Origin: Desulfurellaceae bacterium bin18
GTDB taxonomy: Bacteria; Desulfobacterota; Binatia; Bin18
Reading direction: 5' to 3'
DNA: 61,156 nt
NCBI GenBank assembly: GCA_002238415.1
Contig: MPMI01000036.1
Location: forward strand, 1-61,156
Positions within the stretch are counted from its first letter, which is position 1, and each line of letters begins with the position of its first letter. Of this stretch, positions 1 to 9,589 are shown one piece after another. Under the pieces are notes generated by a model. The model saw nothing but the letters and a program-made list of their open reading frames with translations, made no database searches and was not told the origin of the DNA. A program made the translations under genes and the position numbers.

Positions 1-2
1 TG

Positions 3-1226
3 GCAGACGACGGCCACGGCGACATGACGGGTGGCGGGCACGACGAGACGCTGCATGGCGGACATGCCCACCCGGTCAGGCGTATTGTCTTTCCACTGGA
101 CGCCCGAACATTCGGCGGACGGGTGCAGGCCAATATCCTGCCGGGCTTTGGGGGCCGCCTGTCGCTCGGCGGAGACATGTACAGACTCGAACGCGAGGGT
201 ACTAATCATCTCTCGTTTCTCAGCGGAGACATGGCCGGTACCACCCGCTATTTCCACGCCTGGCCGGAGACGTACATCATGGACGGCGGCATCTTTGGTG
301 AGTACGTCTATCTACCGGCCCCGAAGTGGCGTTTGATCGTTGGCGCGCGGATCGATTTTGTCGATGCCGGTGCGAATCCAGGCCCGACCGAGCGCGTGCA
401 GTATCGCAGCTATTATGGTGATGGTGCCGACGAGGTAGACGCCTTCGAGACGAATGTGAGCGCCAACACAAGGCTGGTCTACTCGCCTGTATCATCGCTC
501 GATCTGTTTGTCGGGGTAGGCCGCGCCGCGCGCACCGCGGATGCGACCGAGCGGTATTTGGCGTTGGGACCCGGACCGGGCGGCTTTTATATCGGTAATC
601 CCGGTCTTGACCCGGAAGAGAGCTTTGAGGTCGATACGGGCATCCACACAAGGTGGGGTCGATTAGCTGTGGATGGGGCACTCTTCTACAACAGGATCGA
701 GGACTATATTTTGCAATACATTCTGGACCGCGCCTTCCAGTGTCCGCACGGGCCGTGCAACTTGCGGGGGTTTCGCAATATCGATCACGCGACGTTGCTG
801 GGTGCGGACCTGGGCCTGAGCTATGCGCTACGCGAAAACTTGTCGCTGCACGGCTCCTTTGCGTATGTGCATGGAGAAAACGAAGAAGACGACCGGGCGC
901 TCCCCGAAATTCCTCCTTTGGAGGGCCGGCTCGGATTACGCTACGAGCATCCGCACTGGGGCCTCTGGTTCAACCCGGTGCTCCGCCTCGCCCAGAGCCA
1001 GCATCGAGTTGATACCGCGTTCGGCGAAGACACGACGCGGGGGCATGTGACGGTTGATATCGGCGCTGGCTGGCGATTGTTTGGGCGTCACGAATTCATG
1101 CTGCATATCGAGAACCTGTTCGACAAAAACTATAATGAGCATATCACCCGGGAGAATCCGTTCACCGGTCGGGAAGTGTTCGAGCCTGGACGGGTGGTGA
1201 CGGTCGGCCTGCGGACAACGTTCTAA
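3..1226 (+). CDS. TonB-dependent outer-membrane receptor, C-terminal part (5' end outside window)
   Basis: The frame is open from the window edge, so the plug domain and first strands are missing. About 407 residues remain, and they look like an outer-membrane beta-barrel: alternating aromatic/polar strands, long acidic loops, and a TonB-receptor ending with an LHIENLFDKNYNEH-type segment near residue 365, a late FEPGRVVTVGL motif and a terminal Phe that acts as the insertion signal. Family knowledge: such receptors import metal chelates, vitamins or sugars using TonB energy. The opening segment is His/Asp/Gly-rich (HGHAH-like), which hints at a metal-binding plug loop, but the ligand cannot be told. 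A TonB/ExbBD operon lies 50 kb away in the same window. It converges with the Trm112-like gene. Confidence 0.85.
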   Translation, partial: ADDGHGDMTGGGHDETLHGGHAHPVRRIVFPLDARTFGGRVQANILPGFGGRLSLGGDMYRLEREGTNHLSFLSGDMAGTTRYFHAWPETYIMDGGIFGEYVYLPAPKWRLIVGARIDFVDAGANPGPTERVQYRSYYGDGADEVDAFETNVSANTRLVYSPVSSLDLFVGVGRAARTADATERYLALGPGPGGFYIGNPGLDPEESFEVDTGIHTRWGRLAVDGALFYNRIEDYILQYILDRAFQCPHGPCNLRGFRNIDHATLLGADLGLSYALRENLSLHGSFAYVHGENEEDDRALPEIPPLEGRLGLRYEHPHWGLWFNPVLRLAQSQHRVDTAFGEDTTRGHVTVDIGAGWRLFGRHEFMLHIENLFDKNYNEHITRENPFTGREVFEPGRVVTVGLRTTF

Positions 1227-1274
1227 CGCAATACTGCCCTGGAGGAGGGGTAACGCATGCGTCGCTCCTGCGGC

Positions 1275-1544
1275 CTAGTCCGATTCTCCAGGTGAGGGCA
1301 GAGGGATAGCTTCGTCAATCAACATGACCGGGATATCGTCTCGAATGGGGTAGCAATAGCGCTGGTCTTCGCGGACTAGGGCCGCGTCCATTGCTGCGGA
1401 GACGACCTCGCCCATCCGGTTTTTGAGGCTGCCGTTTTGAATATGGGCGTTGAGTGTGTCCACCAGCTCGGTCGGGGCCAGTGCCACGGGCTGCTTGGTC
1501 TCTGGACACACCAGGATAGTCAGTAGCTCCTGACTAACTGCCAT
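1275..1544 (-). CDS. Trm112 family protein
   Basis: A protein of 89 residues starting MAVSQELLTILVCPETK. The CP..K segment and the YPIRDDIPVML segment are typical of Trm112/UPF0434 proteins. These are small zinc-ribbon-like proteins that in eukaryotes and archaea activate methyltransferases; in bacteria their role is unclear. An upstream in-frame codon would add 16 residues, but the ATG at 1544 is preceded by a strong GGAGGAGGGA ribosome site, so I chose it. The start overlaps the stop of the upstream M20 peptidase gene by 11 bases, which suggests translational coupling. Only two cysteines are present, so a full four-Cys zinc site is not evident. Confidence 0.85.
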   Translation of the reverse strand: MAVSQELLTILVCPETKQPVALAPTELVDTLNAHIQNGSLKNRMGEVVSAAMDAALVREDQRYCYPIRDDIPVMLIDEAIPLPSPGESD

Positions 1545-2997
1545 GCGCGTTCCCTCCTCCAGGCTGAGCGTCGATGGACAGCACGACCTCAAGCAGCACC
1601 TGCACGGCGTCCCGTAAGGCCGCCAGGGGCATACGCTCGTTCAGACCATGTACGCCACGAGCATCTTCCGCTGCGAGTGCCAAGCCTGAAAAGCCGTAAC
1701 TGGTAATGCCTTTTTCTCTGAAATAATGTGTGTCGGTGAAGCCGCCCAGGACGCTGGGTAGAACCGGAGCGTGCGGGTCTCTGCGCGCGGCAACGGAACG
1801 GATCGCCTCGAAGAGGGACGTATCCGGGTCCGAGGCAACGGAAGGAAAGTTCAATAGGGTTGAGAACTGGATGTTCGGATCATCCACTACCTGTTTGAGC
1901 TCGGCGATGAATTGTTGCGGGTCTTCTCCTGGCAAGAGGCGGCAGTCAAGGTGGGCGGACGCCGAGGCCGGGACGACGTTGGTTTTCGGGCTACCGTTGA
2001 GAACGGTCAGGGAGATGGTATTTCGCACCAGGGCATTATGGCCCGACTTTGCCGTGAATTTTTGACGAAACGCCTCATCCTGGAGGGCCTGTTCAAGCGC
2101 CCGGTAGTGTTGCGCCGTTTCCGCATCCTCGGAGTCTGCCAAGGCGCTGAAATACGTCTGGACCGCGGGCACGACCTTGAAAGCCGTCTCATAGCGACGG
2201 ATCTTGTCTAAGGCCCGCACGAGGCGGGTCACCGCCGTCTCAGGCTTCGGACTCGCCCCATGGCCTGCCGGTCCTGTCGCTTTGAGTTCAATCCAACACG
2301 GCGCCTTTTCCGCCACTGAGACGCGATACGAGCGCTTGCCTTCGCGCTGTCGAATACCGCCTCCTTCGGTCAGGAGAAACTCCGCGTCGGCAATGCGGTC
2401 GAAATGCGTGTCAACAAACCAGCCGGCACCTTTTCTGCCGCCGACTTCTTCATCCCCGGTCCCGAGAAAAATGATGTCACGTTCAAACCTCAGGCCACTC
2501 CGCTTGAGTAAGGCTAGCACAAGAAATTGGACGACACTTACGCCTTTACAGTCGATCGCGCCTCGGCCGTGGACGTAGCCATCTTTGATAGCCCCCCCAA
2601 ACGGGTCGAACGCCCATTCCGCCGGGTCGGCAGGGACGACATCGAGATGATGCAGGAGGATGAGAGCTTTTTTCTTGCCGCTGCCTTTGAGCCGACCATA
2701 GACGATGCCCCGGCCCGGCTCCGACTCGTAGACCTGGGCCTCAATGCCTTCCTGGGTGAGGATGTTCTGCCAGAACTGTGCCGCGGCCGTCTCGTTCCCC
2801 GGCGGGTTGGACGTGTCGATTTGTACGACTTGGCTGAGCAGCTCGCCGGCCTCTTTTTCAACCGCCGACCAGTCTATGTCCGGAATAGCCTGGGTCTCCG
2901 CCGGAAGCGGGCGGACGAAGACGAGCGGGAAAACAAGGAGTAGAGACAACCAAACACGGCGGCTCGGGCCTCTTGGCTTTTGGGTCTGCGTTATCAT
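1534..2997 (-). CDS. Exported M20 family metallopeptidase
   Basis: A 487-residue protein. An N-terminal basic stretch and hydrophobic segment (VWLSLLLVFPLVFV) followed by LPAE look like a signal peptide, so it probably acts in the periplasm. Di-zinc ligands of the M20 family are visible: HHLDVVP (His and Asp), GRGAIDCKG (bridging Asp), GTGDEEVGG (catalytic and metal Glu), LTEGGG and a late FTDTHYF His. The central lid/dimerisation domain is present. Family members hydrolyse peptides, N-acyl amino acids or acylated amines; the substrate is unknown. A weak AGGTAGGA site precedes the ATG. The downstream Trm112-like gene overlaps its stop, so the two are probably one transcript. Confidence 0.9.
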   Translation of the reverse strand: MITQTQKPRGPSRRVWLSLLLVFPLVFVRPLPAETQAIPDIDWSAVEKEAGELLSQVVQIDTSNPPGNETAAAQFWQNILTQEGIEAQVYESEPGRGIVYGRLKGSGKKKALILLHHLDVVPADPAEWAFDPFGGAIKDGYVHGRGAIDCKGVSVVQFLVLALLKRSGLRFERDIIFLGTGDEEVGGRKGAGWFVDTHFDRIADAEFLLTEGGGIRQREGKRSYRVSVAEKAPCWIELKATGPAGHGASPKPETAVTRLVRALDKIRRYETAFKVVPAVQTYFSALADSEDAETAQHYRALEQALQDEAFRQKFTAKSGHNALVRNTISLTVLNGSPKTNVVPASASAHLDCRLLPGEDPQQFIAELKQVVDDPNIQFSTLLNFPSVASDPDTSLFEAIRSVAARRDPHAPVLPSVLGGFTDTHYFREKGITSYGFSGLALAAEDARGVHGLNERMPLAALRDAVQVLLEVVLSIDAQPGGGNAHGS

Positions 2998-3190
2998 GCG
3001 GGTGTCCTACCTTGTGTCCATTATGCAGTCCGATCCGTAGCGCTTCCTGCGAATCTACTTCGCGCTAGATATGTCACACCCAAGAGACTTCTTCAACGGC
3101 GAGGGACGACCGGGCCGGAGACTTGCCTTGTTCCGGCCGAAGAAGCTCGATACAAACAGACTCCGAAAAAAGACGAGAAAAGGACGGGCC

Positions 3191-3955
3191 ATGAGCGGAC
3201 ACAGTCTATTCGATGTCAGCGGCAAGAGAGGGTATGTCACCGGCGGCGGCTCGGGACTGGGGCGCGCCATTGCCCTGGGTATGGCCGAGGCCGGCGCAGC
3301 GGTTGTGGTGAGCGATATCAATCAAGAGGCGGCCCGGAAAGTGGCGGAGGAGATTCACGCTCAGCGTGGGGAGGCCCGTTTCCTAGCCATAAACGTATCG
3401 CAAAAAGATCAGGTTGAAAAGCTGATCCGGACTACCACGGAAGAGCTGGGCGGACTGGACTTTGCCTTTAATAATGCGGGTATCCTCAAACTTGGGAAGC
3501 CGGAAGATCTCAGCCAAGCCGATTGGCAAGAGGAACTCAATGTTGACTTGACCGGAGTGTTTCTGTGTTGCCAGGCCGCGGGCCGCTATATGATCGACCA
3601 CGGCGGCGGGAAAATTGTGAATACGGCCTCTATTTCGGGCTTGATTGTCAACTCGGGGCTGACCTATTCGACCGCCAAAGCTGGTGTTATTCAGCTCACC
3701 CGGGTGCTGGCCATGCGGTGGGCGAGGCACGGCGTGTATGTGAATTGTTTCAGCCCCGGCTATATTCGCACCGGAATGACGGCTCCACATCTCACCCGGC
3801 CTGAGGTCGAAAAAGAAATGCTGCGTCAGACCCCGTTGCGCCGTTTGGGTGAGCCGCGTGACCTGGTCGGGGCTGCCTTGTTCCTGGCCGCCCCGGCTTC
3901 GGACTTCGTAACGGGTCAGAACATTATTGTTGATGGTGGGGTCACCTTGGCATAA
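3191..3955 (+). CDS. SDR family NAD(P)-dependent oxidoreductase
   Basis: A 254-residue classical short-chain dehydrogenase/reductase. The Rossmann motif TGGGSGLG lies at about residues 16-23 and is followed by an Asp (VVSDIN) that usually favours NAD(H). NNAG is present, as is the catalytic Ser-Tyr-Lys set (NTASISG, then YSTAK). The end is FVTGQNIIVDGGVTLA, the usual SDR C-terminus. An in-frame ATG at 3071 would add 40 very basic residues. The ATG at 3191, behind GAGAAAAGGA, fits the family length and is preferred. The substrate is unknown; relatives oxidise hydroxy-acyl or alcohol groups. It converges with the RNase G gene after only 18 bases, so there is little room for a terminator. Confidence 0.9.
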   Translation: MSGHSLFDVSGKRGYVTGGGSGLGRAIALGMAEAGAAVVVSDINQEAARKVAEEIHAQRGEARFLAINVSQKDQVEKLIRTTTEELGGLDFAFNNAGILKLGKPEDLSQADWQEELNVDLTGVFLCCQAAGRYMIDHGGGKIVNTASISGLIVNSGLTYSTAKAGVIQLTRVLAMRWARHGVYVNCFSPGYIRTGMTAPHLTRPEVEKEMLRQTPLRRLGEPRDLVGAALFLAAPASDFVTGQNIIVDGGVTLA

Positions 3956-3973
3956 GGTTCTCGTCTGCCGTGA

Positions 3974-5716
3974 TCAGAGCAATACTGCGTCTGCGCTAGT
4001 CTCCTGTTTGGCTGCCCGGGGCGCCCGTTTTGTCGTGCGTCGCTTTCTGGGTGTAGTGCTTTTCTTCGGCCGGGCTTTTTTCGGTTTTGCCTTGGGTATG
4101 GGACGTTTTTCGGTGATCTCGATTTCATACTGTTCAATATGAAAGTCGGAGGCGGTACGAAAAAAGAAGCGGGTGTTGAGTTGGGTCTCAAGGGCATCCA
4201 GCCCTTCTTCCTCCGCCTCGTATAAAAAGGCGAGGATATCTGGATGGGCATAGACAGTGACGGCTTGGGCGTGTGACTGAAGCGCCACTTCTTTATGTAA
4301 CTGGCGGATGAGATTGTAGGTAATAGTGGGAATCGACTGTCTATGACCCCGACCGTCACAATATTCGCAGGGAGCGCAGAGTTGCTGCTGGAGGCTCTCC
4401 CGCGTCCGTTTGCGCGTCATCTGAACCAGTCCGAGTTCGCTGATCTTCCGCATATTGCTGCGGGTTTTATCTTTCTTCAGGGCCGTGCGGAGCGCTTCTG
4501 TGACTTTGGTGCGGTTGGCCGCTCGCTCCATATCGATAAAGTCAACGATAATGAGACCTCCAATATTGCGCAGGCGGAGCTGTTCGACCACGACCTGGGC
4601 GGCTTCAAGGTTGGTCTGGAGCATGGTCTCTTCTTGGTTCCGTTTCCCAACAAAGCGACCTGTGTTTACATCAATCGCGGTGAGCGCTTCGGTGTGATCA
4701 ATAACGATATGGCCACCGGATTTGAGGGGGACGCGCCGGTCGAGCGCTTTGGTAATCTGCTGCTCTATTTTGTAATGCTCAAAGAGGGGGGTCTGTTTGT
4801 CGTGGAGCTTCACGCGACCGGTTAAACGCGGCATGAAGGTCGCGATGAATTCGTTAATGCGCTCGTAATCATTCGCATTATCGATAATGATCTCATTAAT
4901 ATCCGGCGTGAAGACATCACGAATGATACGCAGGACGACATCCATATCGTCGTGCACGAGGGTCGGGGCCGCGTGCTGCTCACGTTTTTTGGTGATCCTG
5001 CCCCAGAGCTTGAGCAGGAATTTCATGTCGTCGTGAATTTCTTTTTTGGTCAGACCCTCGCAGGCGGTGCGGACAATAAAACCGCCCTCGGCCGGCCGCA
5101 GGCTGGTGACGGCTTCTCTGAGCCGGCTCCGCTCTTTGCCGTCCGCAATGCGCCGGGACACACCAATATGTTCGATGGTCGGTGTGTACACCAGCTGCCG
5201 TCCGGGCAGAGAGAGGTGCGCGGTGAGTCGGGGACCTTTCGTCCCGATCGGATCTTTGGCGACCTGGACAAGGATTTCCTGATTCTCTTTCAGCTTTTGT
5301 TCGAGTGGAATCCGCGGCTCGGAACGGGAACGGCGACGCCCACGTGTGGGTTTGGGCTCGACATTCGAGGGCGGCTCCTCTTCCTCGTCAGGCCCGCTCT
5401 CGGGGTCGGCCAAGTCAAATGCGCTCAGCAGATCGTCTGTGTCCGGGTCCTGGTCGTCAACGTCATCGATCATACCGGGGGGCAACGGGCCGCCAAACAC
5501 ATCCGAAGCATGAATGAAGCCCGCCTTTTCGAGTCCGATATCAACGAACGCCGCCTGCATCCCTGGGAGGATACGATTGACGCGCCCAAGATAGATGTTG
5601 CCTGCAATATTACGCTGCTGAGCGCGCTCGATGTGAATCTCTACGAGCGTTTCATTTTCGAGCAGGGCAACACGAGCCTCTTGGGGGGTGGAATTAATAA
5701 TGATTCTTTGACGCAC
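3974..5716 (-). CDS. rng: Ribonuclease G/E family endoribonuclease
   Basis: A 580-residue Rne/Rng protein that cleaves single-stranded RNA 5'-end dependently and matures rRNA. An S1 domain spans about residues 36-175, interrupted by an acidic, low-complexity insert (about 83-135). The DNase I-like catalytic core carries Asp349 (AIDVNTG) and Asp392 (DFID), and the zinc-link CAPC lies at 447-450. The C-terminal 40 residues are Lys/Arg-rich (KKARPKKSTTPRKRR), an RNA-binding tail. It starts at GTG 5716, only 5 bases after the stop of the radical SAM gene, so the two are surely co-transcribed. This pair is conserved in many bacteria. It lacks the long RNase E scaffold, so it is G-type by length. 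Confidence 0.93.
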   Translation of the reverse strand: MRQRIIINSTPQEARVALLENETLVEIHIERAQQRNIAGNIYLGRVNRILPGMQAAFVDIGLEKAGFIHASDVFGGPLPPGMIDDVDDQDPDTDDLLSAFDLADPESGPDEEEEPPSNVEPKPTRGRRRSRSEPRIPLEQKLKENQEILVQVAKDPIGTKGPRLTAHLSLPGRQLVYTPTIEHIGVSRRIADGKERSRLREAVTSLRPAEGGFIVRTACEGLTKKEIHDDMKFLLKLWGRITKKREQHAAPTLVHDDMDVVLRIIRDVFTPDINEIIIDNANDYERINEFIATFMPRLTGRVKLHDKQTPLFEHYKIEQQITKALDRRVPLKSGGHIVIDHTEALTAIDVNTGRFVGKRNQEETMLQTNLEAAQVVVEQLRLRNIGGLIIVDFIDMERAANRTKVTEALRTALKKDKTRSNMRKISELGLVQMTRKRTRESLQQQLCAPCEYCDGRGHRQSIPTITYNLIRQLHKEVALQSHAQAVTVYAHPDILAFLYEAEEEGLDALETQLNTRFFFRTASDFHIEQYEIEITEKRPIPKAKPKKARPKKSTTPRKRRTTKRAPRAAKQETSADAVLL

Positions 5717-5721
5717 GAGTA

Positions 5722-8604
5722 TTAGCCTGTTGTCGGACGCTGTTCTTGCTCATGGGATCGTGCCCCTCTCTGAGGGAGGGCATCCGAGCGAAATTGTGTC
5801 ACGGTCTTTGTCACCCGCAAGAGTTTCACCTCTTGTGGAGACAAAGTGAAGAGGGCACCAACGAATTCGTGGGGCTTGAGGGTGCCTACCTCTGTCATGG
5901 CGATGGTGATGGAGAGTGTGAGCGGTGTTTCCAGCGTGATAGCTGAAACGAGTTGCTTGGCATCAAGGGTGCGTTCCCGATGACGGGTCCGTTTGCGTAT
6001 GGGGAAGGTCTGCGCTTGATGAAATTGACCTAGCCGCTCCTGTATGAAGCTCGGATCACATTTTTCCAGGGGAAGCGTATCCAGGGCAACCTGGTAGTGC
6101 TGGGTTGTAATACTCACATCGATACTTGGTCTGTCCAGGTCGATCGGCTGTGTCTGGTAGATACGAAAGCCGCTCGGCAGTTCGGCATTCAGGCGTTGTT
6201 GTACCTCTTTTGCCGGCATCTCTTCATGCAGCAGGATATCAAGAAATTCCTCTTCACTCTCCATGCCGACTGGGAGAGCCGGGCCAAAACTCATCCGGGG
6301 TAAGGGATGAAAACCCTGGCTGTAGGCAAGGGGGAGGTACGCCCGGCGACAGGAACGGGCAAAGAGTGTCGCGACCTCTTTCGCTCCCAGAAAGCGAGCC
6401 ATGCCGAGCTTGCTATACCGCAAGCGAAAACGCATGACGGCCCGTTGCTGATTGCCCTGGCTCGCTGCAATGGTATTGGGGTCACCGACAAGCCATTCAT
6501 TGGCGTTGCCCGAAGTGGGAGGGTGAGCGTCAGGCTGGGGCGCCTCGGATTGAGCGGTGCGCAGTGCTCCAAGGGGAGTCGCTTTCAGCTGCTCTTCATC
6601 CAACATGCCGCTAGAGCGTTTGATTTTTACCCGCTGTTGTTCCGCTTTCTTCTGCTGCATCATCTGCCATTGCCGGGTACCCCACACATCATGCGTGGGC
6701 AGGGTCGCTTGCGCCCAGGGATCGACCGCCGGTCCTCTATGGTCAGCGCCTTTGGCGCCGTTCAGATGATAGGTAACATTACGGACACTCTTAAAATCAC
6801 ACGCCCCACAATACGAGCAGCGTTCGACGCTACAGTCCGGGGTGAGGGTGCCTTCAAATGCTTTGGCCAGGTCGCGTTGGATCCATTGCTTGGTGACACC
6901 GCTATCCAAATGGTCCCAGGGAAGTGGCTCATCAAGCAGGCGCCGGCGGAGATGAAAATTGGGCTCGATGTGGTGCGCGCGAAAGGCCTGCTGCCACAGG
7001 TCGAGTCGAAATTGCTCTGTCCAGCCGTCAAACCGACAACCGAGGTGATAGGCGGTCAGGAGCGGGGCCCCGAGGCGACGGTCGCCCCGAGCGAAAACAC
7101 CCTCAAGGAAGGACAACCGTGCGTCGTGCCATTTGAATTGAATACCGTAGCGTCGCAGTTCGCGTCGTAAGAGTTGCTGCCGCGCTTCGGTTTCCTCCAG
7201 GTCTACCTGGGCGGCCCACTGAAACGGGGTATGCGGTTTGGGGATAAAGGTCGAAACACTGGCCGTGACTTGGCGCTGATGCTTGCCGGCCGCAGAGACC
7301 TTACGGCACAGGTCGACGATACCTAGCAGATCATCTTCTGTCTCGGTCGGCTGTCCTAGCATAAAGTATAACTTGACGCTTTTCCAACCGAGACTAAACA
7401 ACAGCTGTGCAGCCTCAATCAGTTCTTCTTCCTGATATTCTTTTTGGATCACATCACGCAGACGCTGGGAACCGGCCTCGGGGGCAAGGGTAAAACCCGT
7501 TTTTCGTACCCGACGGATTTCCTCCAGGATATGGGGGGAGAGGGCGTCTACCCGCGTTGAGGGCAGAGAGACCGATACTTTGAGGTCTGAAAAGCGATTC
7601 ATAATCGACCGCAGGAGAGGGTTCACGCAGCTATAGTCGCCGGTACTTAAGCTGAGCAGAGAAACCTCTTCATAGCCGCTTTGTTTGACTAATTGGTCGA
7701 TCTGTTCCTGAAGGGCGCGTGGGTCGCGCTCCCGCAAGGGACGATAGATATAGCCCGCCTGGCAGAAACGACAGCCACGGACGCAGCCGCGCATGACTTC
7801 CGCCGCAACGCGGTCGTGCACGATGTTCACATTCGGTACGACCTGGGTGGTGAGCTGGGGGATGGTATTGAGGTCTTCAACAATGCGTTTTTTGACAACC
7901 GTATAGTCGGCATAGCGGGGGCGGATGCCGCTCAGCGTGCCGCTCGGGGTATATTCCGGTTCAAAAAAGGCCGGGACGTAGACACCCGGGATGTGGCGCA
8001 GCGCGTGGAGGAGGGCTTCCCGGTCTTTTCCATCCCAGGCTAGATAGGCGTCACAGATATCGAAAATCGCCTCCTCACCATCGCCGAGGAGAAAGGCGTC
8101 GATAAAGTCAGCGATGGGCTCCGGATGAAATGCGCAGGGTCCACCGGCAATAACCAGCGGATGAGACGCGTCGCGGTCACGCGAGAGCAGGGGAATCCCG
8201 CCAAGGTCCAGCATGGCCAGGACGTTGGTATAGGTCAGTTCGTACTGGAGACTGAAGCCAATAATCTCAAAGGCAGATAATGGCCGGTAGGTTTCAAGAG
8301 AGACGAGCGGTAAATGGTGCTGGCGAAGCTGCTCTTCCAGGTCCCGCCATGGCGCATAGGCGCGTTCCGCCTGAATATCGGGACGATTATTGAGCAAATT
8401 ATACAGAACTTGTAAGCCGAAGTGAGACTGCGCGATCTCGTAGACCTCGGGGAAGGCCAGCGCGAAGCGCAGGCGTATATCCGTAGGGTCTTTGATGATG
8501 GTCCCGAGTTCACCGCCTGTATAGCGCGAAGGCTGTTCAACCAACGGAAGAATAGTGGCGTACGCCTGCCGGAGGTCGGTCTCCTTCCTCATCCCCACAC
8601 TCAA
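5722..8604 (-). CDS. TIGR03960-type radical SAM protein fused to a TIGR03936/DUF2344 domain
   Basis: A 960-residue two-domain protein. The N-terminal part resembles a cobalamin-binding-like domain, followed by a radical SAM core whose 4Fe-4S cysteines are C274, C278 and C281 (MRGCVRGCRFCQAG). A second Cys cluster (CSVERCSYCGACDF) lies near residue 590. The last 230 residues start RFRLRYSKLGMARFLG and match the DUF2344 (TIGR03936) family. The function is unproven; the steady pairing with RNase G and often ribosomal L21 genes suggests an RNA or ribosome modification role (inference). I take the TTG at 8604, because AGAGAGG sits 7 bases upstream; an ATG four codons later at 8592 is the alternative. 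Confidence 0.9.
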   Translation of the reverse strand: MSVGMRKETDLRQAYATILPLVEQPSRYTGGELGTIIKDPTDIRLRFALAFPEVYEIAQSHFGLQVLYNLLNNRPDIQAERAYAPWRDLEEQLRQHHLPLVSLETYRPLSAFEIIGFSLQYELTYTNVLAMLDLGGIPLLSRDRDASHPLVIAGGPCAFHPEPIADFIDAFLLGDGEEAIFDICDAYLAWDGKDREALLHALRHIPGVYVPAFFEPEYTPSGTLSGIRPRYADYTVVKKRIVEDLNTIPQLTTQVVPNVNIVHDRVAAEVMRGCVRGCRFCQAGYIYRPLRERDPRALQEQIDQLVKQSGYEEVSLLSLSTGDYSCVNPLLRSIMNRFSDLKVSVSLPSTRVDALSPHILEEIRRVRKTGFTLAPEAGSQRLRDVIQKEYQEEELIEAAQLLFSLGWKSVKLYFMLGQPTETEDDLLGIVDLCRKVSAAGKHQRQVTASVSTFIPKPHTPFQWAAQVDLEETEARQQLLRRELRRYGIQFKWHDARLSFLEGVFARGDRRLGAPLLTAYHLGCRFDGWTEQFRLDLWQQAFRAHHIEPNFHLRRRLLDEPLPWDHLDSGVTKQWIQRDLAKAFEGTLTPDCSVERCSYCGACDFKSVRNVTYHLNGAKGADHRGPAVDPWAQATLPTHDVWGTRQWQMMQQKKAEQQRVKIKRSSGMLDEEQLKATPLGALRTAQSEAPQPDAHPPTSGNANEWLVGDPNTIAASQGNQQRAVMRFRLRYSKLGMARFLGAKEVATLFARSCRRAYLPLAYSQGFHPLPRMSFGPALPVGMESEEEFLDILLHEEMPAKEVQQRLNAELPSGFRIYQTQPIDLDRPSIDVSITTQHYQVALDTLPLEKCDPSFIQERLGQFHQAQTFPIRKRTRHRERTLDAKQLVSAITLETPLTLSITIAMTEVGTLKPHEFVGALFTLSPQEVKLLRVTKTVTQFRSDALPQRGARSHEQEQRPTTG

Positions 8605-8716
8605 TAGATACCTCTCTTCATGTCTCTTTATACCGGAAATCCCGATAGCCCCGCAAGGAGAAGACTCTCACGCTCGATGGTGCGTCACGCCAGACCATTA
8701 AATTCTGGTGAAAACC

Positions 8717-8745
8717 TTGACACATAGAACCGGGCTGGGTATACG
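8717..8745 (+). promoter_or_regulatory. Candidate sigma-70 promoter for the HNH gene
   Basis: A perfect -35 TTGACA (8717-8722) is followed by a 17-base spacer and TATACG (8740-8745) as -10. The predicted start of transcription is near 8752, about 50 bases before the ATG at 8802. It lies in the 197-base divergent region between the radical SAM gene and the HNH gene. Confidence 0.5.
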
Positions 8746-8801
8746 GGTCCGATATTCTCAGTCAACGGAAAACCTTGTTTTTTTTGATGGGTCAGGGGCA
8801 C

Positions 8802-9407
8802 ATGAGCGTTCTCAATACCAAAGTGCTCGTCCTCAATCGGTCCTATTTCCCGGTGCATATCACATCGGTCCGGCGGGCATTCTCCCTGCTCTATCAGGGA
8901 ATTGCGAAAGCGGTCGATCAACAGTATCGCACGTTTGACTATGAGAGTTGGAGCGCACTGTCAGCAACGGTCCACGATGAGACCATCGGTCTTATTGGTC
9001 GCGCAATCCGGGTGCCGCGCGTCATTCTGCTCGTTTCGTACGACCGAGTCCCTCGACGCCAGGTACGGTTCAGCCGGTTCAACGTCTTTGCTCGGGATAA
9101 GAATACATGTCAGTACTGTGGCCGGCGCTTCTCGCGGAGCGAGCTGAATCTCGATCATGTCATTCCTCGCTCACAGGGAGGTCTCTCGACCTGGGCAAAT
9201 ATTGTCTGCTCCTGTTTTCGGTGTAACCGCGTGAAAGGCGGCCGCCGGCCTGAAGAAGCAGGTATGCGGTTGATCAAGAAGCCGGTTCAGCCCGAGTGGA
9301 CCCCTTTTACGCTGGAGACCTTTACTTTCAAGCGCTACCAGGAATGGTTGCCTTTTCTCAACGAAGTCGATGCGGCCTACTGGAATACCGAGCTCCTGGA
9401 ACGGTAG
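8802..9407 (+). CDS. HNH endonuclease domain protein
   Basis: A 201-residue protein starting MSVLNTKVLVLNRSYFPVH. The HNH/zinc region is clear: CQYCGRRF, then LNLDHVIPRSQGG, then CFRCN, with four cysteines arranged as two CxxC pairs around the DH active site. The long N-terminal segment (VLVLNRSYFPVHITSVRRA) is typical of a widely conserved bacterial HNH group with no proven function; repair or defence roles are possible. I chose the ATG at 8802 with AGGGG just upstream rather than the upstream TTG at 8775. It has its own candidate promoter and precedes smc by 182 bases. Confidence 0.88.
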   Translation: MSVLNTKVLVLNRSYFPVHITSVRRAFSLLYQGIAKAVDQQYRTFDYESWSALSATVHDETIGLIGRAIRVPRVILLVSYDRVPRRQVRFSRFNVFARDKNTCQYCGRRFSRSELNLDHVIPRSQGGLSTWANIVCSCFRCNRVKGGRRPEEAGMRLIKKPVQPEWTPFTLETFTFKRYQEWLPFLNEVDAAYWNTELLER

Positions 9408-9589
9408 TCTTCATCCCTGATTCTCTCTCATTCCGGCTGGATTTTCTTGTATCCACAAGATATAGTGGCCGTATGGTCCCAGAGTCCTTTCTCTTGCGTG
9501 TGTAGCCCGGTCGTTGGTGCTACCCCTCCTGATATGAGGAAAGGCATGAGGAAAGAGGCGGGGGAGGATTTGGAGGCGTTGTGGGGCAC

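Noticed and set aside
1258..1296. 12-residue frame behind a strong ribosome site after the receptor gene
   Set aside because: It is very short, overlaps the end of the Trm112-like gene and looks like a by-product of the inverted ribosome-site copy.
9581..9589. GTG 9581 as smc start
   Set aside because: It is only 4 bases from GGAGG and adds three residues before the family start MRIKQLELLGFKSF; ATG 9590 is kept, though this is not certain.
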